DNA of 64,000 nt from Phycicoccus sp. HDW14. GTDB lineage: Bacteria > Actinomycetota > Actinomycetes > Actinomycetales > Dermatophilaceae. Under the pieces are notes generated by a model. That model made no database searches. It had not been told where the DNA came from and saw nothing but the letters and a program-made list of their open reading frames with translations. Shown in pieces: positions 22,379 to 33,003 of the stretch. Where the stretch lies: NCBI RefSeq assembly GCF_011383005.1, contig NZ_CP049935.1:1674001-1738000 (forward strand), in the 5' to 3' direction. Position 1 is the stretch's first letter, and each line of letters opens with the position of its first letter. The translations under genes were made by a program, and so were the position numbers.

Positions 22379-23586
22379 TCAGCCGCCGGACACCGACAGC
22401 TCGGCCTGGGCGACCTGCGCGCGCTGGGCGTCGTCGAGCTCGCGCCCGCGCAGCCAGTTCTCGGGCAGCGCGACGACCCGCGGCGACCCGGCCCGGCCGC
22501 GCGGACCCTCCGCGGGCTCCCCCGGCCACGGGGCGTCGAGGTCCATCGTCGCGATGAGCTCGTCGAGCGCCGCGAGCGAGTCGACGAGGGCGAGCTGGTT
22601 GCGCACGGTCGACCCGGCCGGGAACCCCTTGAGGTACCAGGCGATGTGCTTGCGGATGTCGCGGCAGCCGCGCAGCTCGTCGCCGTCGTAGAAGTCGACG
22701 AGGTACTCGGCGTGCCGGCGCAGCACCGACGCCACCTCCCGCAGCCCCGGCGTCACCCGCTCGTCCGACCCTGCGAACGCCGCCGCGAGGTCGGTGAACA
22801 GCCACGGCCGCCCGAGGCACCCGCGCCCGACGACGACGCCGTCGCAGCCGGTGCGGCGCACCATCTCGAGGGCGTCCTCGGCGGACCAGATGTCGCCGTT
22901 GCCGAGCACCGGGACGGACGTCACCGCCTCCTTGAGGCGCGCGATCGCCTCCCAGTCGGCCTGCCCCGAGTACGCCTGCGCCGCCGTCCGGCCGTGCAGG
23001 GCGACGGCCGCCGCCCCTCGGCCTCGGCGATCCGGCCGGCGTCGAGGTAGGTGACGTGCTCGGCGTCGATGCCGACCCGCATCTTCACGGTGACGGGGAC
23101 GTCGAAGCGTGCGGCCTCGCGCACGACCGAGGACACGATGCCGCGGAACAGCTCGGTCTTCCACGGCAGCGCCGCCCCGCCGCCCTTGCGGGTGACCTTG
23201 GGGACCGGGCAGCCGAAGTTGAGGTCGATGTGGTCGGCGAGGTCCTCGGTGACGAGCATCCGCGCGGCCAGCCCGGCCGTCGCGGGGTCGACCGAGTACA
23301 GCTGCACCGAGCGCGGCTGCTCCTCCGGACCGTGCGAGATGAGGCGCATCGTCTCGGGCGTGCGCTCGACGAGCGCGCGCGAGGTGACCATCTCGGCGAC
23401 GTAGAGGCTCGTGGCCCCCGACGCCCCACCGGCCTCGGCCCCGGCGGCGCCGTACTCGCGGCACAGGCGGCGGAAGGCGCGGTTGGTGATGCCGGCCATC
23501 GGCGCGAGGACGACGGGCGACTCGACGACGTGGCGGCCGATGCGCAGGGGCGGCAGCACGGGGGCGGACGTGGCGGTGGTGGTCAT
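22379..23586 (-). CDS. dusB: tRNA-dihydrouridine synthase, frameshifted
   Basis: FMN enzyme that reduces uridines in tRNA D-loops, about 402 residues. N-terminal TIM barrel: PVVLAPMAGITNRAFRRLCR, then NFGCPVPKVTRKGGGAAL with the catalytic Cys, and VTVKMRVGID. The frame breaks at the C4 run 23014-23017. Adding one base continues with AAAVALHGRTAAQAYSGQAD, GNGDIWSAEDALEMVRRTG, VVVGRGCLGRPWLFTDL and the C-terminal helical domain. ATG at 23586 chosen; ATG at 23598 in the same frame is also possible. The frameshift in a housekeeping-type gene suggests a sequencing error. Confidence 0.9.
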
Positions 23587-23641
23587 GGCGCCGACCATTC
23601 TCGCCCGGACCGGGCCCGGACCGTGAATCGGCGTCGCCGCC

Positions 23642-24373
23642 TCAGCCCGCGCGGCGGGCCCAGGACACCAGCTCCCAGAGGGCGGCGACGGTCTCGGCCG
23701 GGTGGGTCAGCGGGAAGACGTGCAGCCCCCGCGGCACCGTGACGACGTGCACCCACGGCGCCGAGCGGGCCGCCTTCCGGAAGCGGCGCACGTCCACCCG
23801 GAGCTGGTCGAGCTGGCCGTTGACGAGCAGCACGGGCGCGGTGACCTCGGCGAGCATCTCGGGGCGGCACTCCCCCATGACGCCGGCCCACGCGTCGGGG
23901 ATGCCGTCGAACCCGTAGCCCGCCTCCTTGAGCAGCGCGGCGAAGGCCGGTGGCAGGAGGGCGTCGAACTGGCGGTCCAGCGCCCGTGACATCCGGTCCG
24001 GGCCGAGCCGCTGCTCGAGCCGGGCCAGGCCGCGGTACACGGCCGCCCCCGGGCCGGCCGGCACGGCCGAGGCGCCGAGCAACCCGAGGCCCGCGAGCCG
24101 CGTCGGGTGGCGGGCGGCCCACGCCATCACGAGGTAGCCGCCGAGGCTGTGGCCGGCGAGCACGACCGGCACGCCGTCGTCGGCCCCGACCGCCTCGCCG
24201 ACGACGTCGAGCGCGCCCTCCCAGGTGAACGGTCCGTCGCGGCGCGCGCCGTGGGCCGGGAGGTCGGGGAGCACGAGGTCGACGTCGGGTCCGAGCAGCG
24301 CCCCGTACCGCGCCCACATCGCCCGGCTCAGCTGGGAGCCGTGGACGAGGACGAGCCGGACGCGGGGAGCCAC
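23642..24373 (-). CDS. Alpha/beta hydrolase
   Basis: About 243-residue alpha/beta-hydrolase fold enzyme. Oxyanion region LVLVHGSQLSRAMWARYG, nucleophile elbow VVLAGHSLGGYLVMAWAA with Ser, acid in LLVNGQLDQLR and catalytic His in PRGLHVFPLTHP. A helical cap lies between the elbow and the acid. Start taken as GTG at 24373 (VAPRVRLVLVHG); a GTG at 24391 would add six residues. No signal peptide. Divergent from the rhodanese gene across about 50 nt. Substrate unknown; esterase or carbon-carbon hydrolase are both possible. Confidence 0.85.
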   Translation of the reverse strand: MAPRVRLVLVHGSQLSRAMWARYGALLGPDVDLVLPDLPAHGARRDGPFTWEGALDVVGEAVGADDGVPVVLAGHSLGGYLVMAWAARHPTRLAGLGLLGASAVPAGPGAAVYRGLARLEQRLGPDRMSRALDRQFDALLPPAFAALLKEAGYGFDGIPDAWAGVMGECRPEMLAEVTAPVLLVNGQLDQLRVDVRRFRKAARSAPWVHVVTVPRGLHVFPLTHPAETVAALWELVSWARRAG

Positions 24374-24426
24374 GCGGCCATCCTCGCGCACGGCCGTCCA
24401 CCAGCGGCCGGTGGTTGGATGACCGG

Positions 24427-25259
24427 GTGAGCGCCCTCATCACCGCCGACGACCTCGCGACCGCCCTGGCGCGCGACGAGGTGCGCGTGCTCGACGTCCA
24501 GTACACCCTCGTCGGCACCCCCGGCGCCGAGCTGTACGCCGCCGGCCACCTGCCGGGCGCACCCTTCCTCGACCTCGACGTCGCCCTCGCCGGCCCGCCC
24601 GGCGCCCACGGCCGGCATCCCCTCCCGGACCCCGAGGTGCTGCAGGAGGCGTTGCGCGCCAGCGGGATCCACGACGACGACGAGGTGGTCGTCTACGACC
24701 AGCGCACCTCGCTCTCGGCTGCGCGCGCCTGGTGGGTGCTGCGCTGGGCCGGCCACCCGCAGGTGCGCGTCCTCGACGGCGGGCTCGCGGCCTGGCAGCG
24801 GGCCGGCGGCGCGGTGACCACCGACGTCCCCACCCCACCCCGCGGCAACCTCGCGGTGCGGCCCGGCTCGGTCCCCGTCCTCGACGCCGAGGGTGCCGCG
24901 ACGATGGCCCGCGCCGGCGTCCTGCTCGACGTGAGGGCGGCCGAGCGCTACCGCGGCGAGGTCGAGCCCGTCGACCGGCTCGCCGGGCACGTCCCGGGCG
25001 CCGTGAACCTGCCGATGACCGAGCTGCTCGCCGACGACGGCACGTTCCTGCCCCCGGCGCAGGTGCGCGAGCGCGCCGCGGCGGCCGGCGTGCACCGCGA
25101 CACCCCGGTCGGCACGAGCTGCGGCAGCGGTGTCACGGCGGCCCAGATGGCGCTGGCCCTGCACACGGTCCGCATCGAGGCCATCCCTACGTCGGCTCCT
25201 GGAGCGAGTGGATCGAGGACCCGGCCCGCCCGGTGGCCACCGGCCCGGAGCCCGGCTGA
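24427..25259 (+). CDS. Thiosulfate/3-mercaptopyruvate sulfurtransferase, frameshifted
   Basis: Two-domain rhodanese (SseA type), about 277 residues, start GTG. The inactive first domain has VLDVQYTL, LPGAPFLDLD and DDEVVVYDQRTSLSAARAWW. The second, catalytic domain has VLLDVRAAERYRGEVEPVDR, HVPGAVNLP and the active loop TSCGSGVTAAQMALAL with the sulfur-carrying Cys. After HTVRIEAIP the frame breaks at C3 25185-25187; one extra C restores YVGSWSEWIEDPARPVATG and a stop at 25257-25259. The YxGSW-SEW ending is the conserved C-terminus of the family, supporting an indel rather than a real truncation. Confidence 0.9.
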
Positions 25260-25269
25260 GCCACCCGGC

Positions 25270-27066
25270 TCAGAGCGCCCAGGCGCCGGTGAAGAGGTCG
25301 TCGGACGCGCCCGGCGCCGGGTAGGCCGGGGTGTCGAGCTCGGCGACCTGGTAGAGACGGGCCTCGATGACGTCCCACGCGAGCAGCCGCAGCACCGGGC
25401 GGCCGACGCTGGACAGGGTGCGCGACTCCAGCAGCACGGTGTCGCGCGGGCCCCAGCCGAGCGGTCGGTACGGCGTGGCCATCACGCCCTCGGCCGTCGA
25501 TGCCGCGAGCACGGTGAGGTAGGGCCGGGTGTCGCGCTGCGCGGCGGCCAGGCCCTCGATGCGGTTGCCCGTGGCCTCGATCGGCCCGAGGTATGCGGCA
25601 CTGCAGGCCCACCCCTCGATGTTCGAGATCGACTCGCCGTGCACGTCGATCTGGGGGCCCTCGAGGGAGACGACGTCGACGATCGAGCCCCGCCCGGAGT
25701 ACCCGCGGATCACGGTGTCGCCCCCGGCGACCCCGATGTCGGCCCAGCCCGCATTGACGGGCACGACGGTCTCGGACACCTCTCCGGTGCGGGTGTCGAC
25801 GAGCCACGACTTCTTCTCGCTCGTCGCGACCACGGTCCGTGCGTCGGTGGCCCAGCCGGCCGTCGTGAGGGTCTGGTCCGGCACCGGGAAGCGTCGGGTC
25901 CGGCCGCTGCGCACCTCGAGCAGGACGACGGCCCCGGGCTGGGCGAAGACGAGCCGATGCCGGTCGGAGTCGATGGTCCGCGGGCCGATCGGGAACGAGG
26001 CGTTGCCCGAGGCGTCGACGGTTCCCCGCAGCGGGGCCATCGCGACGAGCACCGGGTTCGGGGACTGCCGGGGCAGGAAGAGGGCGGGCTGGTACCCCTC
26101 GTCGGTGACCCGCACGAGGTACACGGCCCGCACCGAGGCCGTCGTGCCCGCCGGGGAGAGCAGCTCGAGGGGCCCGTTGCCCGGACCGAGGCGCTCGGGG
26201 AGGGCCAGCTGCCGGGCGTCCGGGTAGAGCGGGAGGCGCGCCTCGGCCTCGGGTGTCGGCGCCAGGTGGACGGTGGCGCCCGCGACGACCACGCCGTCGA
26301 GGCGCTCGTCCCCGGGGCTCGGCGACGGGCTCGGGGCGGGGCGGCGGGCGGGTGGGTCCTCCCGGCCGAGCACCGACACCGTGGCCGCTCCACCGGCCAG
26401 GACCGCGACGCCGCCGAGGAGGACGCGCCGCCGGAGCGTGCGACGGCGCTCCCGGGCCAGCGCCCAGGCCCGGTCGGCCAGCGGGGTCTGCCCGGGCTCC
26501 TCGTCGGTGACGAGCTCGAGGAGGTCGCGGACCTCGTCGTCGGTGGGCGGGGGGTCGCCCTCCTCGACACCGAGCACCGGTCCGAGGCCGGCGCGGATCG
26601 TGTCGAGGCCGTCCCGCAACCCGGCCGCGTCCAGCCCGCTGAGCCTCGCGGTCTCGGCGTCGGGTCGCTCCTCGAGCCAGCGCAGGGCGGCGAGCGACCG
26701 CTGCCGCGCGGTGAGCCGGGTCAGCACGGCGAGGGTGGCCACGCGCCGTTCGGTGAGCAGGTCGCCCCGGGGCTCGACGTCCGCGGCGGTGGGAGGACCG
26801 AGGCCGTCGGGCCCGGGGACCTCAGGGGGTGCGGCGTCCAGCGCACGGCGGTGCAGCTCGGCGCGCAGCGCAGCGGCCGGCCCCTCCTCCCGGGCGGTGC
26901 CCCAGTCGGAGGCGATGGCGGCGAGCGCCTCGAGGACGACCCGCTCCGCGGTGGCGGCGTCACCGCAGACGAGCGCGGCGACCCGCAGCGCCGGCCCCTC
27001 GTGGACACCGGCGAAGTCGACGAAGTCGGCCTCCGGCCGCGCCGCCGCCCGCTCGTCCGACACCAT
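25270..27066 (-). CDS. Sigma-factor-like N-terminal domain fused to TM segment and extracytoplasmic beta-propeller-like domain
   Basis: 598 residues, ATG at 27066 with AGGAGG five bases upstream. Residues about 1-170 resemble ECF (SigE-family) sigma factors: the region-4-like helix-turn-helix TARQRSLAALRWLEERPDAE, TARLSGLDAAGLRDGLDTI is visible, while region 2 is weak and lacks a clear promoter-melting motif. An Arg-rich stretch and one hydrophobic helix (VLLGGVAVLAGGAATVSVLG) follow, then a Pro/Ser linker. About 340 residues of beta-rich repeats come next (DSDRHRLVFAQPGAVVLLEV, VVATSEKKSWLVDTRTGEVS), a propeller-like exported domain. Such a fusion could sense outside conditions; whether it still binds RNA polymerase is unknown. 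Divergent from the TPR-like gene with only 48 nt between starts. Confidence 0.78.
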   Translation of the reverse strand: MVSDERAAARPEADFVDFAGVHEGPALRVAALVCGDAATAERVVLEALAAIASDWGTAREEGPAAALRAELHRRALDAAPPEVPGPDGLGPPTAADVEPRGDLLTERRVATLAVLTRLTARQRSLAALRWLEERPDAETARLSGLDAAGLRDGLDTIRAGLGPVLGVEEGDPPPTDDEVRDLLELVTDEEPGQTPLADRAWALARERRRTLRRRVLLGGVAVLAGGAATVSVLGREDPPARRPAPSPSPSPGDERLDGVVVAGATVHLAPTPEAEARLPLYPDARQLALPERLGPGNGPLELLSPAGTTASVRAVYLVRVTDEGYQPALFLPRQSPNPVLVAMAPLRGTVDASGNASFPIGPRTIDSDRHRLVFAQPGAVVLLEVRSGRTRRFPVPDQTLTTAGWATDARTVVATSEKKSWLVDTRTGEVSETVVPVNAGWADIGVAGGDTVIRGYSGRGSIVDVVSLEGPQIDVHGESISNIEGWACSAAYLGPIEATGNRIEGLAAAQRDTRPYLTVLAASTAEGVMATPYRPLGWGPRDTVLLESRTLSSVGRPVLRLLAWDVIEARLYQVAELDTPAYPAPGASDDLFTGAWAL

Positions 27067-27114
27067 CGACACCTCCTGGCGACATCGTCGCACCGATCTG
27101 GTTGGCTCGACGTC

Positions 27115-29381
27115 ATGAGCGAGGCACCCGAGGTCCAGGCCGCCCCCGACGCCCCGGGCGGCCCGGTGCAGGCCTGTGCCGAGGTCGAGGCCCTCGCGGC
27201 GGCCGGCGACCTCGAGCGGGCCGTCGCCGGGTTCCGGCGCTGCTGGCCGCTCGTCGCCGATGCCGAGGGCGCGGCCCGGGGCGCCGCCTCCTGCCTGCGC
27301 GCGCTCGTCCGGATCGGCAACACCGACCGGGCCCTCGACCTGCTGCTGCCCCGCGTCGACCGGGTCGACACCCTGACCACCGACGCCGACCGGATGTGGC
27401 TCGCCGCCACGGCCGGATGGGTGCTGGGCCACGCCCGGTCCCTCGGGATGGCGCCCGAACGGGTCGGGCACCGCGACGCCGGCACCGCCGAGGCCGAGCT
27501 GGCCGCCCTCGGCCACGAGCTCGCCCGGCAGGCCGACCGCACGGCCGGCGACACCGCCACCAGCGACGCTCTGGCCGCGGCCCTCGACGACCGCGCCGTC
27601 TCCCCCGAGCCCACCCTCCCGCCGACCCGGATGCCGGCGCCCCCGGCCGGTGCCGGGTCCCGGCTGCGGCCCCCGAGGACGCCGCCGAGGTCGTCGACAT
27701 CGCCGAGCGCGCCCGTCGCTGGCGGCGCGACCTCGACCCCGCGCTAGAGCGGCTGCTGCGCGGCTGGCTCGAGACCCGCGAGGCCGCCCTGCCGCTCCTG
27801 TCCGAGCCGGTGCACTGGTCCGCCGCGGCCCTGCTCGACCGCAGCTCGGTGCACCTGCTGCGTGACCCCGTCCGCGAGCGCATCCGGCTCGACGAGGCCG
27901 TCGGGGAGGCCGAGCGGGCCGGCGACGACGAGGGGGCGGCCCAGGCCCGCTGCGAGCTCTCGGTGCTCGACGTCCGGGAGGCGATCGCGACGTTCGGCCC
28001 CGAGGCCCCCGAGGTCGCCCGCGCCCGGCAGCGTGCCCTCACGGCGGTCGAGGCCCTCGGCGAGGCCGGATGGGGCGAGGCGTCGGCGGCCAGCCGCCGC
28101 TGGTACGCCCTGACGACCCGGCCGGCCGACGCCGTCGAGCTGCTGCTGCGGGCCGCCGCCGACCACGGTGAGCTGCACCAGCCGTACCGTCGCGCCCTGT
28201 GCCTCCTCGACGCCGCCCCGGCCGCGTTCGGCACCGACCCCGCCCTCGGGCACCGGCTCGTCGACGAAGCCGAGCAGCTGGCGTCCGGGCACCCGGTCCT
28301 CGTCGTCCAGGGCCTCGACCTGCGCGCCCGGGTGGCCCGCTCCACCGGCGACCTCGACGCCGCCGAGGAGCTGTACGCCCGCGCGGCCGCGTACCCCGGT
28401 GTGCCCGACGGCACCCGGATGGCGGTGCTCTTCGCGTGGTGCGACCTCGTCGTCGACCGGGGCGCCTGGACCGAGCTCGAGCCGCGCGCCGCCGACGCCC
28501 TCGCCCTCGCCGTCCGGCTGCGCGACCCCGTCGCGCTCGCCGTGGCCCAGCGCCACCTCGGGCTGTCGTGGGTCGAGCAGGGGCGGCCGGTCGAGGCCGC
28601 CGAGCTGCTGGCCGCCGCCGTGCCCGTCGTCCGTCGCGACGTCCCCGAGCTGCTCGGCCCCACCGCGTGGGCCCTCGGCAACGCGGCGCTGGCCCTCCGG
28701 GCCTTCACCGAGGCGCGGGAGGCGTTCGAGACCGCCGCCGAGGCCTTCGAGGAGGCCGGTCGGGTCGAGGAGGCGGCCCACGCCCGCTACCGCGCGGGCA
28801 CCGCCGCCTGGGACGCCGAGGACCTCGGCGCCGCCGCGAGCGACCTCGAGGCGGCCGTCGTCCTCGCCCGGCGCAGCGCCACCCTGCCCGTCCTGCTCGA
28901 GGCGCTGCGCTCGCGCGCGGCGGTCCGGGCGGCCTCGGGTGACGTCGACGGCGGGCTGGCCGACCTCGACACGGTGCTCCCGGAGGTCGAGGCCTTCGCG
29001 GCCGCGCTGCCCCCCGACGTCCTCGGCGACGACCCGTTCGACCCCGAGGTCCTCGAGCCCGACGTGCTGCGCGAGGGGGCGCACCTGCTCGCCGAGGCCG
29101 GTCGCACCGACGAGGCCCTCGACCGGCTGGCCCGGGCCGAGGCGCTCGTGGGCGGCGACTTCGAGCTGGTGCTGCGCGCCGAGACCGGCGTCGTGCTCGC
29201 CGAGGCCGACCGGCTCGAGCAGGCCGAGCCAGCGCTGCGCCGGTCGCTGCGCGAGCTCACCGCCGCCGGGATGGACGACGAGCGGGTCGAGGTCGCCGGT
29301 GCGCTGGCGCGTGCCCTCGACCGGGCCGGGCGGGTGCCCGACGCCGAGGCCGTGTGGGCCGAGTACGGCGACGAGGACTGA
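27115..29381 (+). CDS. Large TPR-like helical repeat protein, frameshifted
   Basis: About 755 residues, ATG start (MSEAPEVQAAPDAPGG). Almost wholly Ala/Leu/Glu-rich paired helices, many in TPR register: EALAAAGDLERAVAGFRRCW, RSTGDLDAAEELYARAAAYP, ALRAFTEAREAFETAAEAFE, LAEAGRTDEALDRLARAEAL. The frame breaks at G3 27655-27657; one extra G joins PAGAG-VPAAAPEDAAEVVDIAE and the frame then stays open to 29381. Cytoplasmic scaffold or adaptor role is inferred. It is head-to-head with the sigma-like fusion gene, so the two may be co-regulated. Confidence 0.8.
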
Positions 29382-29399
29382 GCGCCGGCCGCGCCCGGC

Positions 29400-30806
<1,407 letters not shown>

Positions 30807-30877
30807 GGGCGCAAGGCTATCGGCGCGGGCCGGGGCGCCCCGAACCGGTTCCCCCGCGGCCCGTAGGATCGGGCCTC

Positions 30878-31162
30878 GTGTCGAGCCTGCGCCAGTCCTT
30901 CGAACGCACCAGCCTGCCCGCCGTGACGTGGCTCAACGGGCTGCCGCGGTTCGTCCCCTTCCTCGGGATCCTCGCCCTCGTGGTCGCCGGCATCTTCCTG
31001 CCGTCGCCCGGCTGGCTGCTCATCGGGGTCGTCGTCCTGGTCCTCGCGTGGATCCTCGCCCTCGCCTGGCCGCGGCTGCGCTTCACCGAGCAGCTGATGC
31101 GCCTGGCCGTCATCGGCCTGATGATCGCCGTCATGCTCACCCAGGCCTTCCCCCGCACCTGA
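30878..31162 (+). CDS. DUF6703-like small membrane protein
   Basis: 94 residues, GTG start ([20 protein letters not shown]). Three hydrophobic segments: [36 protein letters not shown] and [14 protein letters not shown]. The N-terminal [20 protein letters not shown] is the recognisable part of the actinobacterial DUF6703 family, which has no known function. Located between glyS and the zinc uptake operon, with the Zur-type box just downstream. Confidence 0.8.
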   Translation: MSSLRQSFERTSLPAVTWLNGLPRFVPFLGILALVVAGIFLPSPGWLLIGVVVLVLAWILALAWPRLRFTEQLMRLAVIGLMIAVMLTQAFPRT

Positions 31163-31209
31163 CGAGAGCTGTCGGTCGATGGAGGGACGTCGGCGAGACG
31201 CAGTTTGAC

Positions 31210-31238
31210 AACGGTTCTCATCTAGGATGAGAATCGTT
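31210..31238. promoter_or_regulatory. Zur-type operator upstream of znuA
   Basis: A 29-bp near-perfect palindrome reads AACGGTTCTCATC, then TAG, then GATGAGAATCGTT. It matches the Fur/Zur box style (AT-rich TTCTCAT half sites). It ends 4 nt before the znuA start, so the transcript is probably leaderless or nearly so and bound Zur would block RNA polymerase directly. The regulator is encoded at the end of the same operon. Confidence 0.85.
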
Positions 31239-31241
31239 CCC

Positions 31242-32192
31242 ATGCGCCGTGCCCCTCTCGCCCTCGCCGCCACCGCCCTGCTCGCCCTGACCGCCTGCGG
31301 GTCCTCCGGTACCGGAGGCGGTTCCGGGTCCGGAGGGGATGGCCGGCTCCGGGTGACCGCCGCCTTCTACCCGCTCCAGTGGGCCACCGCGAAGGTCGGC
31401 GGCGACCACGTCGAGGTCGGCTCGCTCACCAAGCCCGGGGCCGAGCCCCACGACCTCGAGCTGACGCCCAAGGACGTCGCCGGCCTCGCCTCCGCCGACG
31501 TCGTGGTCTACCTCGCGGGGTTCCAGCCGGCGGTCGACGACGCCGTCGCCGCGGAGGCGAAGAAGACCGCGTTCGACGTCTCGGCCGACGCCGACCTCGA
31601 CCTCACGGCCACCGAGGAGGGCCACGACCACGCCGGCGAGAGCCCCGACGCGCACGCCGAGCACGGCACCGGCAAGGACCCGCACTTCTGGCTCGACCCG
31701 GTGCGCTTCGAGAAGGTCACGACCGCCATCGGCGAGCGCCTCGCCACCGCCGACCCGACGAACGCCGCCGACTACCGCGCCAACGCCGCCGCCCTCGTGA
31801 AGGAGCTGGGCTCCCTCGACGCCGAGTTCGAGAAGGGGCTGGCCGACTGCACGAGCAAGGACCTCGTCACCGGGCACGCCGCCTTCGGCTACCTGGCCCA
31901 GCGCTACGGCCTGAGCCAGGAGGGCATCGCCGGCCTCAGCCCCGACGCCGAGCCCGACGCCGCGACCCTGCGCGACCTCGCCGCCCACGTGCGCGAGCAC
32001 GGCGTGAAGACCGTCTACGCCGAGACGCTCGTCTCCCCCGCGCTGACCGAGACCCTCGCCCGGGAGACCGGTGCGACGGTCGCGGTGCTCGACCCCATCG
32101 AGGGGATCACCGACACCTCGAAGGGCAAGGACTACCTTGAGGTCATGCGGAGCAACCTCGACACGCTGCGCCAGGGGCAGCAGTGCCGGTGA
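31242..32192 (+). CDS. znuA: Zinc ABC transporter substrate-binding lipoprotein
   Basis: About 316 residues. The ATG at 31242 gives a lipoprotein signal MRRAPLALAATALLALTACG; the in-frame ATG at 31227 lies inside the operator and is less likely. Cluster A-I/ZnuA features: VTAAFYPLQWATAKVGG, GAEPHDLELTPKDV with a metal-binding His, a His/Asp-rich loop (EEGHDHAGESPDAHAEHG), then KDPHFWLDPVRF, VTGHAAFGYLAQRYGL and the C-terminal Glu/Asp ligand region. It captures Zn2+ (possibly Mn2+) outside the cell for ZnuBC. Overlaps znuC by 4 nt. Confidence 0.93.
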   Translation: MRRAPLALAATALLALTACGSSGTGGGSGSGGDGRLRVTAAFYPLQWATAKVGGDHVEVGSLTKPGAEPHDLELTPKDVAGLASADVVVYLAGFQPAVDDAVAAEAKKTAFDVSADADLDLTATEEGHDHAGESPDAHAEHGTGKDPHFWLDPVRFEKVTTAIGERLATADPTNAADYRANAAALVKELGSLDAEFEKGLADCTSKDLVTGHAAFGYLAQRYGLSQEGIAGLSPDAEPDAATLRDLAAHVREHGVKTVYAETLVSPALTETLARETGATVAVLDPIEGITDTSKGKDYLEVMRSNLDTLRQGQQCR

Positions 32193-33003
32193 GCACCGGG
32201 TCCCCCTCATCGAGCTGCGGTCGGCGTCCTTCGGGTACGCCGACCGCACGGTCGTCTCCGGTGTCGACCTCACCGTCCTGCCCGGCGAGGTCGTGGCGCT
32301 GCTCGGGCCCAACGGCTCGGGCAAGTCGACCCTCGTGCGGGGGCTGCTCGGCCTCACCGAGCAGCACGGCGGCGACGTGCTGCTCCTCGGCACCCCGCGC
32401 GACCGCTTCCGCGAGCACACCCGGATCGGGTACGTGCCCCAGCGGCACTCGCTCTCGTCGTCGGTGCGGGCCACGGTGCGCGAGATCGTCGCCGTCGGCC
32501 GGCTGCCGCACCGCCCGTGGTGGCGCCCGGCCTCGAAGGTCGACCGCGCCGTCGTCACCGAGTCCATCGCCGCCGTCGGCCTCGCCGACCGCGCCGACGA
32601 GGAGGTCGCCTCGCTCTCGGGCGGCCAGCAGCGGCGCGTCCTCATCGCCCGGTCCCTCGCCGGCCACCCCGACCTGCTCGTGATGGACGAGCCGACCGCC
32701 GGCGTCGACCACGCGAACCAGCTGGCCCTCGCCGAGGTCCTGCGCCACCTCGCGGCCGACGGCACCTCGATGCTCGTCGTCACCCACGAGCTCGACGCGC
32801 TGCACGACGTCGTCACGCGCATCGTCTGCATGGACTCCGGGCACGTCGACTTCGACGGCACCCCCACCGAGTACGCGGCCCACCTGCAGGACCACTCGCG
32901 CGGCAGCGACCACCACCACGACGACCGACACGACGGCGTCCCCGCCCGGGCGCTGCTCGGCGACGGGCCGCTCGACCCCGGCCGGGAGGTCTCCCGTGAC
33001 TGA
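32189..33003 (+). CDS. znuC: Zinc ABC transporter ATP-binding protein, frameshifted near start
   Basis: About 271 residues. The GTG at 32189 (VSTGSP) overlaps the znuA stop, but this frame must gain one C in the C5 run at 32202-32206 to continue as LIELRSASFGYADRTVV. No start codon suits the downstream frame alone, so an indel is the best explanation. Walker A GPNGSGKST, signature SLSGGQQRR, Walker B LLVMDEPTAGVD and VVTHELDALHD are intact. The C-terminal tail contains a His/Asp cluster (HSRGSDHHHDDRHDG), unusual for the ATPase and possibly a zinc buffer. Overlaps znuB. Confidence 0.9.

Noticed and set aside
31227-31241. znuA start at ATG 31227
   Set aside because: It lies within the Zur palindrome and adds five residues in front of a complete lipoprotein signal that starts at 31242.
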